Shown in pieces: positions 33,803 to 42,779 of a stretch of DNA of 64,000 nt (its first letter is position 1; the number at the start of each line of letters is the position of its first letter). The notes beneath the pieces are model-generated. The model saw only the letters and a list, made by a program, of their open reading frames with translations. It ran no database searches and was not told the DNA's origin. The position numbers and the translations under genes are program-made. Source of the DNA: Sphingopyxis sp. MSC1_008. GTDB taxonomy: Bacteria > Pseudomonadota > Alphaproteobacteria > Sphingomonadales > Sphingomonadaceae. The stretch covers positions 1 through 64,000 of the forward strand of contig NZ_JALPRD010000016.1 of assembly GCF_023197165.1 (NCBI RefSeq), in the 5' to 3' direction.

Positions 33803-36084
33803 AGCGGATGCGCCGAGAGAGGCAGTCGGCGGATGCGACGGCCCGTTGCGGCGAACATCGCATTGGCGATCGCGGGTGCGACGACGGGCACGCCGATTTC
33901 GCCGAGCCCGCCGGGTTCGCGGTCGCTTTCGACGAATTCGACCAATATCTGCGGTGTCTGCGACAGGTCGGGCAGGCCGAGCTGGCCGAGCTTGCGCGCG
34001 GTCGCGAGGCCGCCTTCATAGTCGGTCGTCGCACCGACCGCAGCGGCGAGGCCGAAGATCAGTCCGCCCTCGATCTGTTGCCGCGCGATCGCCGGGTTGA
34101 CGAGGCGTCCGGCGTCGACGACCGCGACCAATTGTTCGACCTGCAGCCCGCGCTCGCTTTGCCGAGCGGTCGCCATCAGCGCGATATGGCTGCCGCGCAT
34201 CGAATGGCAGGCGAGACCTTGCGTCGTTCCCGACAATCCGCCTTCCCAGCCGCCAAGGCTGGTGACGGTGAGCAGACAGCGCGCGAGCAGCGGCGCGTTG
34301 CCTAGCATCGCTATGCGATAGGACAAGGCGTCGGTTCCCGCGCGCGCCGCCATTTCGTCGACGAAACATTCGGTGAAAAAGGCGGTGTAGCTGTCGGCGT
34401 TTCCGCGCCAGCGCCCGGTGGGCAGGCCAATGTCGGCGGGGCAATGGTCGACCGCCAGGTGCGGGATCGCATAGCCACTCGCGGCACCCTCGACCGCGGC
34501 GGCATCGGCGCTGCCCGCCGCGGCGCGCTGCGCGACGTCGGCGGGGGTGCCCGCGAACAGGCGCTCGCGCACCTCATGATTGGTCGGCGGCACCGCGATG
34601 CGCGTCACCAGCGCGTCGATCCCGCCCGCCGCATTGAGCGTCGCGGTCAGCTTCGCGCGCGCGGGTGCGCGCGGCGGCAGGCGCATGATCTCTTCGGCGC
34701 GCGACCAGGCGAGCTGGACGGGGCGCTTGACCTGAAGCGCGATGATCGCCGCCTGCACCGCGACATTGTGGTCGAGGCAGGCGTCGAACGATCCGCCCGC
34801 CATCATCGGGAACAAAGTGACATTCGCGAGTGCCAGTCCGGTCGCGCGCGCGACCGCGTCGCGGCATTGCGCGGGCGCCTGCGTCGCGACCCAGATTCGC
34901 AGGCGGCCGCCGTCGGGCGCGGCGGTCGCGGTGCGCGTTTCGATGGCGGCGTGGAGCGCGGGGGCGACGGCATATTCGGCCGCGATTTTCTGCCGCCCGT
35001 CCATCGCCTCGGCGACATCGCCCTCGCTGGCGATGCGATAGCCGCCCTCTTTCAGCGCGGCTTTCAGCGCCTTGTCGATACGGTCGCTGGAAATCGGCGT
35101 GCCTTCGGTTTCGAACACGGGCGCGAAGCGGTCGAGCGCGCGGTTTGCGGCCCACCAGTTGCGCGCGACCGCCGCGACCCAGCGTTCGTGCGTCACGACA
35201 TGGAGCAGGCCGGGCGAGGCGAGCCCCTTCTTGCGGTCGATGCTTTTCAGCCGTGTCGCGCCGAGCGGTCCCTGGCGGATCGCCGCGAACACCATGTCGG
35301 GCAGGCGGATGTCGCCGGCATAATTGGCCGACCCGTCGATCTTGGCGGGCAGGTCGAGCCGCGTCAGCTCCTTGCCGTAGAGCGGGTCCGAACTGCTCGC
35401 GCGATAGACGGGCTCGGCGGGCGGTTCGAGCAGCGCCGCGGCGGCCGCGACATCGCCAAAGCGCAGCCTTTTCTTGCCATGGGTAACGAAGCCGTCCTGC
35501 GTGTCGCATTCTTCCCAGTTGGCGTCCCAGCGATCGGCGGCCGCCATCATCAGCAGCGCGCGCGCCTGCGCCGCCGCGGCGCGGCAGGGCGCCTCGAACA
35601 TGCGTACCGACGAACTGTTCGCGGTCAGCATCACCGCGTGGCGCACCGCCCATTCGCGGCGCGCCCAGCGGCGTACGTCGGACACGAAATCGGGAACCCC
35701 CGATCGCGGGGTAAAGACCGCGCTATCCTCGTCGACCAGCAGCGTGTTTGTATAGAGCGGGTTGATCGGTGCGGTTTCGACCGCGATCGTGCGCCAGTCG
35801 GCGCCGAGCTCGTCGGCCATGATCTGCGGCAGCAGCGTCGTGACGCCCTGACCCATCTCGCATTGCGGGACGATCGCGCTGATTTGGCCGTTGTCGCCGA
35901 TCTTGAGGAAGGCGTTGAAGATATGTTCGTCGGTGGCGGCGGTGAGGTTCGGCTGATAATCGCGCGGCCACAGGCTCCATGCGATGGCCAGCCCGCCCGC
36001 CGCGGTCGCGCCGACGAGGATCGAGCGGCGGCTGACGCGCGGCCTGCCCTTGCTTTTCCCCACTGTGTCGCGAATGCCGGCCAT
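33799..36084 (-). CDS. Molybdopterin-binding aldehyde/isoquinoline oxidoreductase large subunit, Tat-exported
   Basis: A 761-residue protein of the xanthine dehydrogenase superfamily, IorB-like. A twin-arginine signal (SRRSILVGATAAGGLAIAWS, about residues 18-37) indicates folded export with its cofactor. Molybdopterin-domain landmarks include QCEMGQGVTTLLPQIMADEL, MMAGGSFDACLDHNVAVQAA and, at the end, GGLGEIGVPVVAPAIANA with the conserved glutamate. The usual partners, a [2Fe-2S] small subunit and often a cytochrome, are absent on both sides. Its stop overlaps the hemH start, so the two are probably on one mRNA. Confidence 0.9.
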   Translation of the reverse strand: MAGIRDTVGKSKGRPRVSRRSILVGATAAGGLAIAWSLWPRDYQPNLTAATDEHIFNAFLKIGDNGQISAIVPQCEMGQGVTTLLPQIMADELGADWRTIAVETAPINPLYTNTLLVDEDSAVFTPRSGVPDFVSDVRRWARREWAVRHAVMLTANSSSVRMFEAPCRAAAAQARALLMMAAADRWDANWEECDTQDGFVTHGKKRLRFGDVAAAAALLEPPAEPVYRASSSDPLYGKELTRLDLPAKIDGSANYAGDIRLPDMVFAAIRQGPLGATRLKSIDRKKGLASPGLLHVVTHERWVAAVARNWWAANRALDRFAPVFETEGTPISSDRIDKALKAALKEGGYRIASEGDVAEAMDGRQKIAAEYAVAPALHAAIETRTATAAPDGGRLRIWVATQAPAQCRDAVARATGLALANVTLFPMMAGGSFDACLDHNVAVQAAIIALQVKRPVQLAWSRAEEIMRLPPRAPARAKLTATLNAAGGIDALVTRIAVPPTNHEVRERLFAGTPADVAQRAAAGSADAAAVEGAASGYAIPHLAVDHCPADIGLPTGRWRGNADSYTAFFTECFVDEMAARAGTDALSYRIAMLGNAPLLARCLLTVTSLGGWEGGLSGTTQGLACHSMRGSHIALMATARQSERGLQVEQLVAVVDAGRLVNPAIARQQIEGGLIFGLAAAVGATTDYEGGLATARKLGQLGLPDLSQTPQILVEFVESDREPGGLGEIGVPVVAPAIANAMFAATGRRIRRLPLSAHPL

Positions 36085-36175
36085 GCCCGCTGCTGATAGT
36101 CGGCGCGAGTCGGCGAGGCAAAGGCTTTTGGTTTCGTCGCCCCCGCCTTCGCGGTGGCGACGGATATGGAGTCAC

Positions 36176-36886
36176 CTATTTCTCCGACAAGGCGAAGTCG
36201 ACGCGCACCGAAACCTGCGACTCGCTGACTCCGGGATTGAAGGGCGGAGCGGCTGATTGCGCCGCGACCTCGTAATTGGCGGCATCCGCAGCATAGGGCA
36301 TCGGCGGCGAACGGTCGCCGCCATCGCGGATCGTCAGCACGCGGTCGATCTTAAGCCCCGCGGCGCCCGCATAAGCGTCGGCACGCGCGCGCGCGGCGCG
36401 ATAGGCGGCGGCATAGGCCGATTTGGTCGCGGCTTCCTGATCGGAGACGCGCAGCGTCGGCCCCGACACGACATTGGCACCCGCCTCTGTCGTCGCGGCG
36501 ACGGCTTCGCCCGCCTTGTCGACCGCGCGCATGCGGACCTCGACCTGATTGACGGCTTCATATTTGCCCTTGTTCGCGCCCCAGTCGATCCGGTTCACCG
36601 TCAGCTGGCGCGTCTGGAGGTCCTTGCCCGCGACGCCGAAGGCTTTGAGCGCCTCGGTCACCTTGGTCATCGTTTCATTGTTGCGCTGCGTTGCGGCTTC
36701 GGCCGACGCCGCGATCGTGCTCACGCCGGCGGTGAAGCGCGCCTCGTCGGGCCGCGTTTCGGATCGGCCAGTCGCCGAGACCGAGAGCAGGGTTTCGTCG
36801 TGCCCGACGCCGCGCGGGTCGGGCGCTTTTTCGCCGCACGCGCCGAGCGCGAGCAGGGGGATCAGCATAAGGGTCTGGGTGCGCAT
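36176..36886 (-). CDS. SIMPL-domain (DUF541) lipoprotein
   Basis: A 236-residue envelope protein. The signal ends in a lipobox-like LLALGACGEK, then the SIMPL domain begins LLSVSATGRSETRPDEARFT and includes LQTRQLTVNRIDW and YEAVNQVEVRMR. The fold is shared with Brucella BP26 and E. coli YggE, which affect envelope and oxidative stress by unknown means. A GC-rich hairpin (GTCGCC/GGCGAC, 36136-36161) lies after its stop and may end transcription. The next upstream gene on the same strand, transcribed before it, ends 51 bases away. Confidence 0.88.
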   Translation of the reverse strand: MRTQTLMLIPLLALGACGEKAPDPRGVGHDETLLSVSATGRSETRPDEARFTAGVSTIAASAEAATQRNNETMTKVTEALKAFGVAGKDLQTRQLTVNRIDWGANKGKYEAVNQVEVRMRAVDKAGEAVAATTEAGANVVSGPTLRVSDQEAATKSAYAAAYRAARARADAYAGAAGLKIDRVLTIRDGGDRSPPMPYAADAANYEVAAQSAAPPFNPGVSESQVSVRVDFALSEK

Positions 36887-36937
36887 ATATTTTCTCCCGT
36901 TCGATGCGACCTAGCGCATGGCGGGTGAATCGGTTCC

Positions 36938-37534
36938 CTACCAACCCCAGGGCGCGGGAGGCGGCGTCACCGGCTTGGCATAGTCGAACGCGACGCGGAA
37001 ATGGCGTCCCTGCCGGTCGAGGCCATAGGTGAATCCTGCGTCGGTCGTTTCGGCCGTCCAGATGTTGGTGTTCGAAACGCTGCGGCCGGTCGCGGTGAAC
37101 ATCTCGATCGATTCGGCGTCGACGGGGAAGGTCTGCCGCGTCGCCGTTCCGCCATCAGCGGTGTCGCCGCCGTAAAGCGTGACGTCGTCGGGCTTGCCGT
37201 CGGCGTGGCGATGGTCGTGCTTAAGGCGGAGGCCCGTGGGCGTCCGGCTGATGATCCATGTCCGCGAGCGGTCCCAGCCGCCATCTGGGCCGAGCCCGTC
37301 GATATGAAAGGGAATCTCGACCCGGTCGGCGGTGCAATGGCGGATATGCATCACCATTGCCTTGCCGCGCATGTTGGCGTCGGCCGCCTGATCGCTCGCA
37401 AGGCGGCCGGCATAAGCCTTGCCGCACCGTGCCGCGAGGGCATCGAAGAAGGCGTGCTGCGGGTTCGCGCGCGGCGTCGTGGTCGCGCATCCGGCGAGCG
37501 TCGCGGCCATGAGTAGCGGCAGCGCGGCCCTCAC
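36938..37534 (-). CDS. Predicted lipoprotein of unknown function
   Basis: A 198-residue protein with a short signal and lipobox (LLMAATLAGCATTT). The mature part contains AFFDALAARCGKAYAGRL, then beta-rich sequence with GGWDRSRTWIISRTPTGLRL, and finishes PPPAPWGW. I do not recognise a named family. I chose the GTG at 37534 because it overlaps the CoA-binding gene stop (GTGA), which makes it the third gene of the Mrp–CoA-binding–lipoprotein unit; SIMPL may be the fourth. Confidence 0.75.
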   Translation of the reverse strand: MRAALPLLMAATLAGCATTTPRANPQHAFFDALAARCGKAYAGRLASDQAADANMRGKAMVMHIRHCTADRVEIPFHIDGLGPDGGWDRSRTWIISRTPTGLRLKHDHRHADGKPDDVTLYGGDTADGGTATRQTFPVDAESIEMFTATGRSVSNTNIWTAETTDAGFTYGLDRQGRHFRVAFDYAKPVTPPPAPWGW

Positions 37535-37956
37535 TTCATCAGGCCGAGGCGCGGGATCTCGATCTTGGGGCAGCGGTCCATCACCACGGTCAGCCCCGCG
37601 GCCTCTGCGCGCTTTGCCGCGGCTTCGTCGATCACGCCGATCTGCATCCACACCGCCTTGGCGCCATGGACGATCGCCTCGTCGACCGCGGTGCCGGCAT
37701 CCGCGCTGTTGCGAAAGATGTCGACGAGCTCGGCGGGCGGTTCGACATCGGCGAGCGTCGCGACGACGGGCGCGCCGTGGATCGTCTTGCCGGCATGACC
37801 CGGATTGACCGCAATCACGTCATGGCCCTGGCGGACGAGGAAGGCGAGCACGCCATTCGATGGGCGCGCGGGGTTCGGCGATGCGCCGACCACCGCGATG
37901 CGGCGCTTTTGCGCGAACAGTTCGCGAATCTCGGTCTCGTCGTTGATCGCCATCAT
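37531..37956 (-). CDS. CoA-binding protein (YccU/HcgN-like)
   Basis: A 141-residue Rossmann-fold protein of the CoA_binding_2 family. Landmarks are RIAVVGASPNPARPSNGVLA, a nucleotide/CoA loop, then HDVIAVNPGHAGKTIHGAPV and MDRCPKIEIPRLGL at the C-terminus. The family is widely conserved but its role is not settled. Two tandem ATGs are available; the first overlaps the Mrp stop (ATGA), which indicates coupling to Mrp. Confidence 0.88.
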   Translation of the reverse strand: MMAINDETEIRELFAQKRRIAVVGASPNPARPSNGVLAFLVRQGHDVIAVNPGHAGKTIHGAPVVATLADVEPPAELVDIFRNSADAGTAVDEAIVHGAKAVWMQIGVIDEAAAKRAEAAGLTVVMDRCPKIEIPRLGLMK

Positions 37957-38942
37957 CGCCCCTTTCGTGCAGTCAGCCAATCGGCGACCTTCGCCGCTAT
38001 CGCATGGAACGGCTCGCCCGCCGGGTCGGTTCCGGCGGTGGGCGGCACGCCGCCGTCGCTCGCAAGGCGGATGCCGATCGACAGCGGGACGCGGCCGAGG
38101 AAGTCGAGCCCCATCGTGCCCGCCGCCGCTTCGGCGCCGCCGCAGCCGAACGGGTCGCTGACCTCGCCGCAATGCGGGCAGGCATAACCCGCCATATTTT
38201 CGACGAGCCCGATGATCGGGACGCCAGCCTGTTCGAACAGGCTGACCGCGCGCGTCGCGTCCATCAGCGCGAGATCCTGCGGGGTCGATACGATCACCGC
38301 GCCCGCGGGCTTGTGCCGCTGGATCATCGTCAGCTGGACGTCGCCAGTGCCCGGCGGCAGGTCGACGACGAGCGTGTCGATGTCGCCCCAGCTCGCGTCG
38401 ACGAGCTGTTCGAGCGCCTTGCCCGCCATCGGGCCGCGCCACGCGATCGCCTGTCCGGGGGCGGCGATCTGGCCAGTCGAGAGCATCGGCACGCCGTAGG
38501 CGTTTGGGACGGGGGCGAGCTTCGACCCGCGCGCTTCGGGCTTCACGCCCTCGCTGTCCATCAATCTTGGTTGCGAAGGTCCGTAGATATCGGCGTCGAC
38601 CAGTCCGACCTTCACGCCTAGACGGCGCAGCGCCACGGCGAGGTTCGCGGCGAGGGTCGATTTGCCGACACCGCCCTTGCCGCTGCCCACCGCGATGATC
38701 GTCATCGCCTTCTTCTCGGCGGTCATCGCGATGCGCACCTCGCGTACCCCCGGCTCGGCGAGCAGGCCGGCGCGGAGCTTGTCCTCGAGCGGTTTGCGCT
38801 CCTCGACGGCGAGCCCCGACACATCGAGCACCACCGCGAGCAACCCCGAATCGTCGAGCATTCGCAGTCCCGACGAGCGCCCTTCGCTCAGTTCGGCGGC
38901 GGCGGCGGTCAGGCGGGCGATATCGGCGCTTTGTTCGGTCAT
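37953..38942 (-). CDS. mrp: Mrp/ApbC iron-sulfur cluster carrier ATPase
   Basis: P-loop scaffold that delivers Fe-S clusters. The 329-residue protein has an N-terminal MIP18/DUF59-like region, the deviant Walker A motif GSGKGGVGKSTLAANLA at about residues 87-103, DADIYGPSQP, and DLPPGTGDVQLTM. The cluster-binding pair is Cys255-x2-Cys258 in CPHCGEV. It is divergent from hflK with 91 bases between and heads the leftward unit that continues with the CoA-binding protein and the lipoprotein. Confidence 0.94.
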   Translation of the reverse strand: MTEQSADIARLTAAAAELSEGRSSGLRMLDDSGLLAVVLDVSGLAVEERKPLEDKLRAGLLAEPGVREVRIAMTAEKKAMTIIAVGSGKGGVGKSTLAANLAVALRRLGVKVGLVDADIYGPSQPRLMDSEGVKPEARGSKLAPVPNAYGVPMLSTGQIAAPGQAIAWRGPMAGKALEQLVDASWGDIDTLVVDLPPGTGDVQLTMIQRHKPAGAVIVSTPQDLALMDATRAVSLFEQAGVPIIGLVENMAGYACPHCGEVSDPFGCGGAEAAAGTMGLDFLGRVPLSIGIRLASDGGVPPTAGTDPAGEPFHAIAAKVADWLTARKGR

Positions 38943-38999
38943 GTCCGCGGCAGATAGGCATGATTGGCCCGTTTGCCAGCCATTTTCGCGCGCACCCCC

Positions 39000-39027
39000 T
39001 GTTAATCGCGCCCGCCGCCCCTATAAA
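39000..39027 (+). promoter_or_regulatory. Candidate promoter of hflKC giving a leaderless mRNA
   Basis: TATAAA (39022-39027) is the only good -10 element in the gap between mrp and hflK, with a poor TGTTAA 16 bases upstream. Its expected start point coincides with the hflK ATG at 39034, which has no ribosome site before it. Confidence 0.35.
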
Positions 39028-39033
39028 AGCAAT

Positions 39034-40191
39034 ATGAACGACAAGATTGACGGCAGCATGGATCGCCGCAGCCCGAGGGGATTGCGGCAATTTTTCCATC
39101 AGATCAGCCAGATGGCCAACAGCCCGTGGGGCAGCGGTCCCGGCAAGGGGGATGACGACGGCAAGGGTGACGGCAAAAAGCCCGGCCCGCGCAACCCGTG
39201 GGTCACGCCCGATCCCGCCGACCAGCGGCGCGCGCAAAAGCCGCGCGGCCCCTCGGCGCTCGACGAATTGCTGCGCAAGGGGCGCGGTGGTTTCGGCGGC
39301 GGCGGCGCAGGCGGCGGCAGTCCTTTCAATTTCGGCGATTCGGCGAAGCTCTGGAAATGGGTGATTCTCGCGCTCGTCGTCGCGTGGGTGCTTTTCTCCT
39401 CTTTCCACATCGTGCCGCCTGAAAAGGAAGGCGTGGTCACGCGCCTTGGCAGCTATTCGCGCACCGTCGGTCCCGGCGTGAAGCTGACCTGGCCTGCGCC
39501 GATCGAGCGTATCCGGCTCGAAGACGTCCGCGCGATCCGCACGATGGCGGTCGGATCGCCGAACGCGACCGATGAGAATTTCGTGCTGACGCGCGACCAG
39601 AGCATTGTCGACCTCGCCTATGAGGTCCGCTGGTCGGTGCGCGATCCCGAGCTGTTTTTTTTCCAGCTCGCCGATCCCGAAGGCACGATCCGCGAAGTCG
39701 CCGAAAGCGCGATGCGCGCGACGGTCGCGAACTTCGACCTGGTCCAGGCGATCGGCCCCGGCCGGGTCGAGATCGAGGCGCAGGTCCAGCAGCGCATGCA
39801 GGAACTGCTCAACCAGTATCGCGCCGGCGTGATGATTCAGGGCATCGCAATTCGTCAGGTCGACCCGCCGAGCCAGGTCGACGAGGCGTTCAAGGAAGTC
39901 ACCGCGGCGCGGCAGGAGCGCGAATCGGCGATCAACCTCGCGCGCGCCTATCAGCAGCAGGTGCTCGAACGCGCACGCGGCGACACGTCGGCGTTCGACC
40001 AGATCTACGCGCAATATGAGCTGGCACCCGAAGTTACCCGCAAGCGCCTTTATTATGAAACGATGGAGAATGTGTTGTCGAACGTCGACAAGACGATTGT
40101 CGAAGCGCGCGGGGTGACCCCCTATCTGCCGCTCAACGAAGTGCAGAAGCGGATCAAGGCGCCTGAAGCCGCCACGAAGGGGGGCGAATGA
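39034..40191 (+). CDS. hflK: HflK, SPFH-family subunit of the FtsH protease regulator
   Basis: A 385-residue membrane protein that forms the HflK–HflC cage around FtsH. The N-terminal cytosolic part is Gly/Lys/Asp-rich (GPGKGDDDGKGDGKKPGPRN) as usual for HflK, followed by one membrane helix (LWKWVILALVVAWVLFSSFH, about residues 107-126). The SPFH domain begins IVPPEKEGVVTRLGSYSR and includes LTRDQSIVDLAYEVRWSV. I give ATG 39034, but the ATG at 39058 (MDRRSPRG) is possible. Its stop overlaps the hflC start. Confidence 0.94.
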   Translation: MNDKIDGSMDRRSPRGLRQFFHQISQMANSPWGSGPGKGDDDGKGDGKKPGPRNPWVTPDPADQRRAQKPRGPSALDELLRKGRGGFGGGGAGGGSPFNFGDSAKLWKWVILALVVAWVLFSSFHIVPPEKEGVVTRLGSYSRTVGPGVKLTWPAPIERIRLEDVRAIRTMAVGSPNATDENFVLTRDQSIVDLAYEVRWSVRDPELFFFQLADPEGTIREVAESAMRATVANFDLVQAIGPGRVEIEAQVQQRMQELLNQYRAGVMIQGIAIRQVDPPSQVDEAFKEVTAARQERESAINLARAYQQQVLERARGDTSAFDQIYAQYELAPEVTRKRLYYETMENVLSNVDKTIVEARGVTPYLPLNEVQKRIKAPEAATKGGE

Positions 40192-41042
40192 TGTTTGGCT
40201 CGCTGTTCCAGAACCCGATGCGGCTGCTCTTTGGCGTGGTCATCGTGCTCGTCATCCTGTCGCAATCGCTGGCGATCGTTCCCGAGGACAAGCAGGCGCT
40301 GATCCTGCGCTTCGGCGAGATCGAGCGGACGGTGAACCGCTACAAGCCGAACGAGGACTTCGGGCGCTCGGGCGCCGGGCTCGTCCTGCGCGTGCCGTTC
40401 ACCGACGGCATCGAATATATCGACAAGCGCATCCTCGGGGTGAACATGGAGCGCCAGCAGGTGCTTTCGACCGACCAGCAGCGCTTGCAGGTCGACGCCT
40501 TTGCGCGCTTCCGCATCACCAATCCGGTGCGCATGTATACCGCGATCCGCACCGAGGATAAGTTGCAGGCGCAGCTTGCGACAATCCTCGGCTCGTCGCT
40601 GCGCAACGAGCTTGGCAAGCGGACGTTCGCGACGTTGCTATCGCCCGAACGCGGTGCGGTGATGGACAATATCCAGGTCGCGCTGAACCGCGAGGCGAAT
40701 AAATATGGCGCCGAGATCATCGACGTCAGGATCAAGCGCGCCGATCTTCCCGAAGGCGCGACGCTTGAGGCGGCGTACAACCGCATGCGTACCGCGCGCC
40801 AGCAGGAGGCGATCTCGATCCGCGCCGAAGGACAAAAGGAAGCGCAGATCATCCGCGGTAGCGCCGATGGCGAAGCGGCGCGCATCTATGCCGCCAGCTT
40901 TGGCAAGGACCCCGAATTCTATGACTTCTACCGCGCGATGCAGAGCTATCGGCAGACCTTCCTTGGCGAGAATAACCAGGGCGGGACGTCGATCATCATG
41001 TCGCCTGACAATGAATATCTGAAGCGCTTCAGTGGGGGTTGA
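40188..41042 (+). CDS. hflC: HflC, SPFH-family partner of HflK
   Basis: A 284-residue partner of HflK with an N-terminal membrane helix (LFGVVIVLVILSQSLAIVPE) and the SPFH domain (DKQALILRFGEIERTVNRYK). Further on come VLSTDQQRLQVDAFARFRIT and the typical HflC region SIRAEGQKEAQIIRGSADGE near residue 210. The ATG overlaps the hflK stop (ATGA); a second ATG follows at once (MM). A perfect inverted repeat begins 15 bases after its stop, in the region before degP. Confidence 0.94.
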   Translation: MMFGSLFQNPMRLLFGVVIVLVILSQSLAIVPEDKQALILRFGEIERTVNRYKPNEDFGRSGAGLVLRVPFTDGIEYIDKRILGVNMERQQVLSTDQQRLQVDAFARFRITNPVRMYTAIRTEDKLQAQLATILGSSLRNELGKRTFATLLSPERGAVMDNIQVALNREANKYGAEIIDVRIKRADLPEGATLEAAYNRMRTARQQEAISIRAEGQKEAQIIRGSADGEAARIYAASFGKDPEFYDFYRAMQSYRQTFLGENNQGGTSIIMSPDNEYLKRFSGG

Positions 41043-41057
41043 TGCCGCGCGGTTGCC

Positions 41058-41106
41058 GGCTGAACGGAACTTGCAGCGCCTGTTCATGTTCAAACACCGT
41101 TCAGCC
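41058..41106 (+). promoter_or_regulatory. General-stress (EcfG)-type promoter within an inverted repeat, before degP
   Basis: GGAAC (41066-41070) and GTT (41088-41090) are 17 bases apart, matching the GGAAC-N16/17-(C)GTT consensus of alphaproteobacterial EcfG promoters. The same segment is bounded by a perfect 10-base inverted repeat, GGCTGAACGG (41058-41067) and CCGTTCAGCC (41097-41106). A periplasmic protease is a plausible target of envelope or general stress control. Confidence 0.5.
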
Positions 41107-41171
41107 GCCGCGACGCAGATAGCCGCGGCCGGGGCAGACGAGTTTTTCGCAAGAGAAAAGGAATTTCGATC

Positions 41172-42665
41172 GTGCGTTATGTTTATGGCATCACTTCTGC
41201 CTTGCTGGCGGGTGGCACCGCGCTGGCGCTGGTCACCCAGTCCCCCGTCGGCGCGCAGGTCGCGCAGAACGAGAAGAGCGAAATCGCCAAGGTCGTGCCG
41301 CGTTCGGGTGCGCCCGAAAGCTTTGCCGACCTCGTCGAGCAGCTGCAGCCCGCGGTCGTCAACATCTCGACCAAGCAGGAGGTCACGCTCGGCGTCCGGC
41401 TGAACCCCTTTGCCGGGACGCGCGAACCGATCACTCAGGAACAGCAGGGCGGCGGTTCGGGATTCCTGATCTCGGCCGACGGCTATATCGTCACCAACAA
41501 CCACGTCATTTCGGGCGGTCCGCGCGGCGAGGCGGTGAACCAGGTGACGGTGACGCTGACCAATCAAAAGGAATATAAGGCGACGATCGTCGGCCGCGAC
41601 GCCGCGTCCGACCTCGCGCTGCTCAAGATCGACGCGACCGGTATGCCCTTCGTCAAATTCGCCGATGGCAGCCCGGCGCGTGTCGGCGACTGGGTCGTCG
41701 CGATCGGCAACCCGCTCGGGCTCGGCTCGACGGTCACCGCGGGCATCATCTCGGCGGTGCAGCGCAACATCGGCCAGGGCGGCGCTTATGACCGCTATAT
41801 CCAGACCGATACTGCGATCAACCGCGGCAATTCGGGCGGCCCGCTGTTCGACCTTCAGGGCAATGTCGTCGGCATCAACAATATGCTGATCTCGCCGGTC
41901 GGCGCGAACATCGGCGTCAATTTCGCGATCCCCGCCGACGCGGCGATCCCCGTGATCAACGCGCTGCGCGCCGGTGAAAAGGTCGAACGCGGCTATCTTG
42001 GCATCGGCATCGTGCCCGTGACCGAGGATATTGCGGCGGCGCTTGGCTTGCCCAAGGACCGCGGCGAGTTTGTCCAGCGCATCGAGCCCGGGGAACCGGC
42101 GGAAAAGGCCGGGCTGAAGCGCGGTGACGTGGTGACCAAGGTCAATGGCAAGGATGTCACGCCGCAGCAGACCCTGTCCTATATCGTGTCGAACACCAAG
42201 CCCGGAACGCGCATCCCGCTCGAGGTCATTCGCGACGGCAAGACGATGACGGTCAATGTCGTCGTCGGCATGCGCCCGCCCGAGGAAGAGCTGGCTGGCA
42301 GCAATTTCGACCCCGAAGAGGAGCAGACGGTTCCCGAGGATCCCGCCGGCGCTGCCGACAAGACGATCCAGGAAGAGCTTGGCCTTGCGGTTCAGGTGGT
42401 GACGCCCGACATCGCGCGCGCGGTGGGTGTAGATGCCGGAACCAAGGGGTTGGTGATCGGCGCCGCGTCGGCGAGCAGCGACGCGGGCCGCAAGGGCCTG
42501 CGCCGCGGCGACGTGATCCTCAGCGTCAATCGCACGCCGGTAGCGACGAGCGATGCGCTCGCCAAGGCCGTCGCCGACGCCAAAAAGGCCGGGCGCGATG
42601 CGGTGTTGCTCGAAATCCTGCGGCGCGGCCAGCCGTCGGCCTTTATCGCGATTCGCGTGAAATAG
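41172..42665 (+). CDS. degP: DegP/HtrA-family periplasmic serine protease (Do)
   Basis: A 497-residue periplasmic protease/chaperone for misfolded envelope proteins. The signal peptide ends near VGAQVAQ. The catalytic triad is His111 (VTNNHVIS), Asp147 (ASDLALLKID) and Ser221 (GNSGGPLFD). Two PDZ domains follow, from about residue 275 (GYLGIGIVPVTEDIAAALGL) and about residue 395 to the end. The start is a GTG at 41172 behind AAAAGGAA. A strong terminator follows at 42691. Genomic placement after hflKC puts two membrane quality-control systems together. Confidence 0.95.
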   Translation: MRYVYGITSALLAGGTALALVTQSPVGAQVAQNEKSEIAKVVPRSGAPESFADLVEQLQPAVVNISTKQEVTLGVRLNPFAGTREPITQEQQGGGSGFLISADGYIVTNNHVISGGPRGEAVNQVTVTLTNQKEYKATIVGRDAASDLALLKIDATGMPFVKFADGSPARVGDWVVAIGNPLGLGSTVTAGIISAVQRNIGQGGAYDRYIQTDTAINRGNSGGPLFDLQGNVVGINNMLISPVGANIGVNFAIPADAAIPVINALRAGEKVERGYLGIGIVPVTEDIAAALGLPKDRGEFVQRIEPGEPAEKAGLKRGDVVTKVNGKDVTPQQTLSYIVSNTKPGTRIPLEVIRDGKTMTVNVVVGMRPPEEELAGSNFDPEEEQTVPEDPAGAADKTIQEELGLAVQVVTPDIARAVGVDAGTKGLVIGAASASSDAGRKGLRRGDVILSVNRTPVATSDALAKAVADAKKAGRDAVLLEILRRGQPSAFIAIRVK

Positions 42666-42690
42666 GGTTCGGCTTCCGACCCATCAATCG

Positions 42691-42723
42691 GGGCGCCGCA
42701 CCTTCGGGTCCGGCGCCCTTTTT
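42691..42723 (+). terminator. Intrinsic terminator after degP
   Basis: GGGCGCCG (42691-42698) pairs perfectly with CGGCGCCC (42711-42718) and is followed by five T residues (42719-42723). Confidence 0.9.
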
Positions 42724-42779
42724 GTTTGCGAACCATGTCTGTCGTTCATATTATGTTCTCATAATGACGAGTCGGGAGA

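Noticed and set aside
36136..36161. Terminator after the SIMPL gene
   Set aside because: The stem GTCGCC/GGCGAC is acceptable but has internal mismatch and no T run on the minus strand; mentioned only with the gene.
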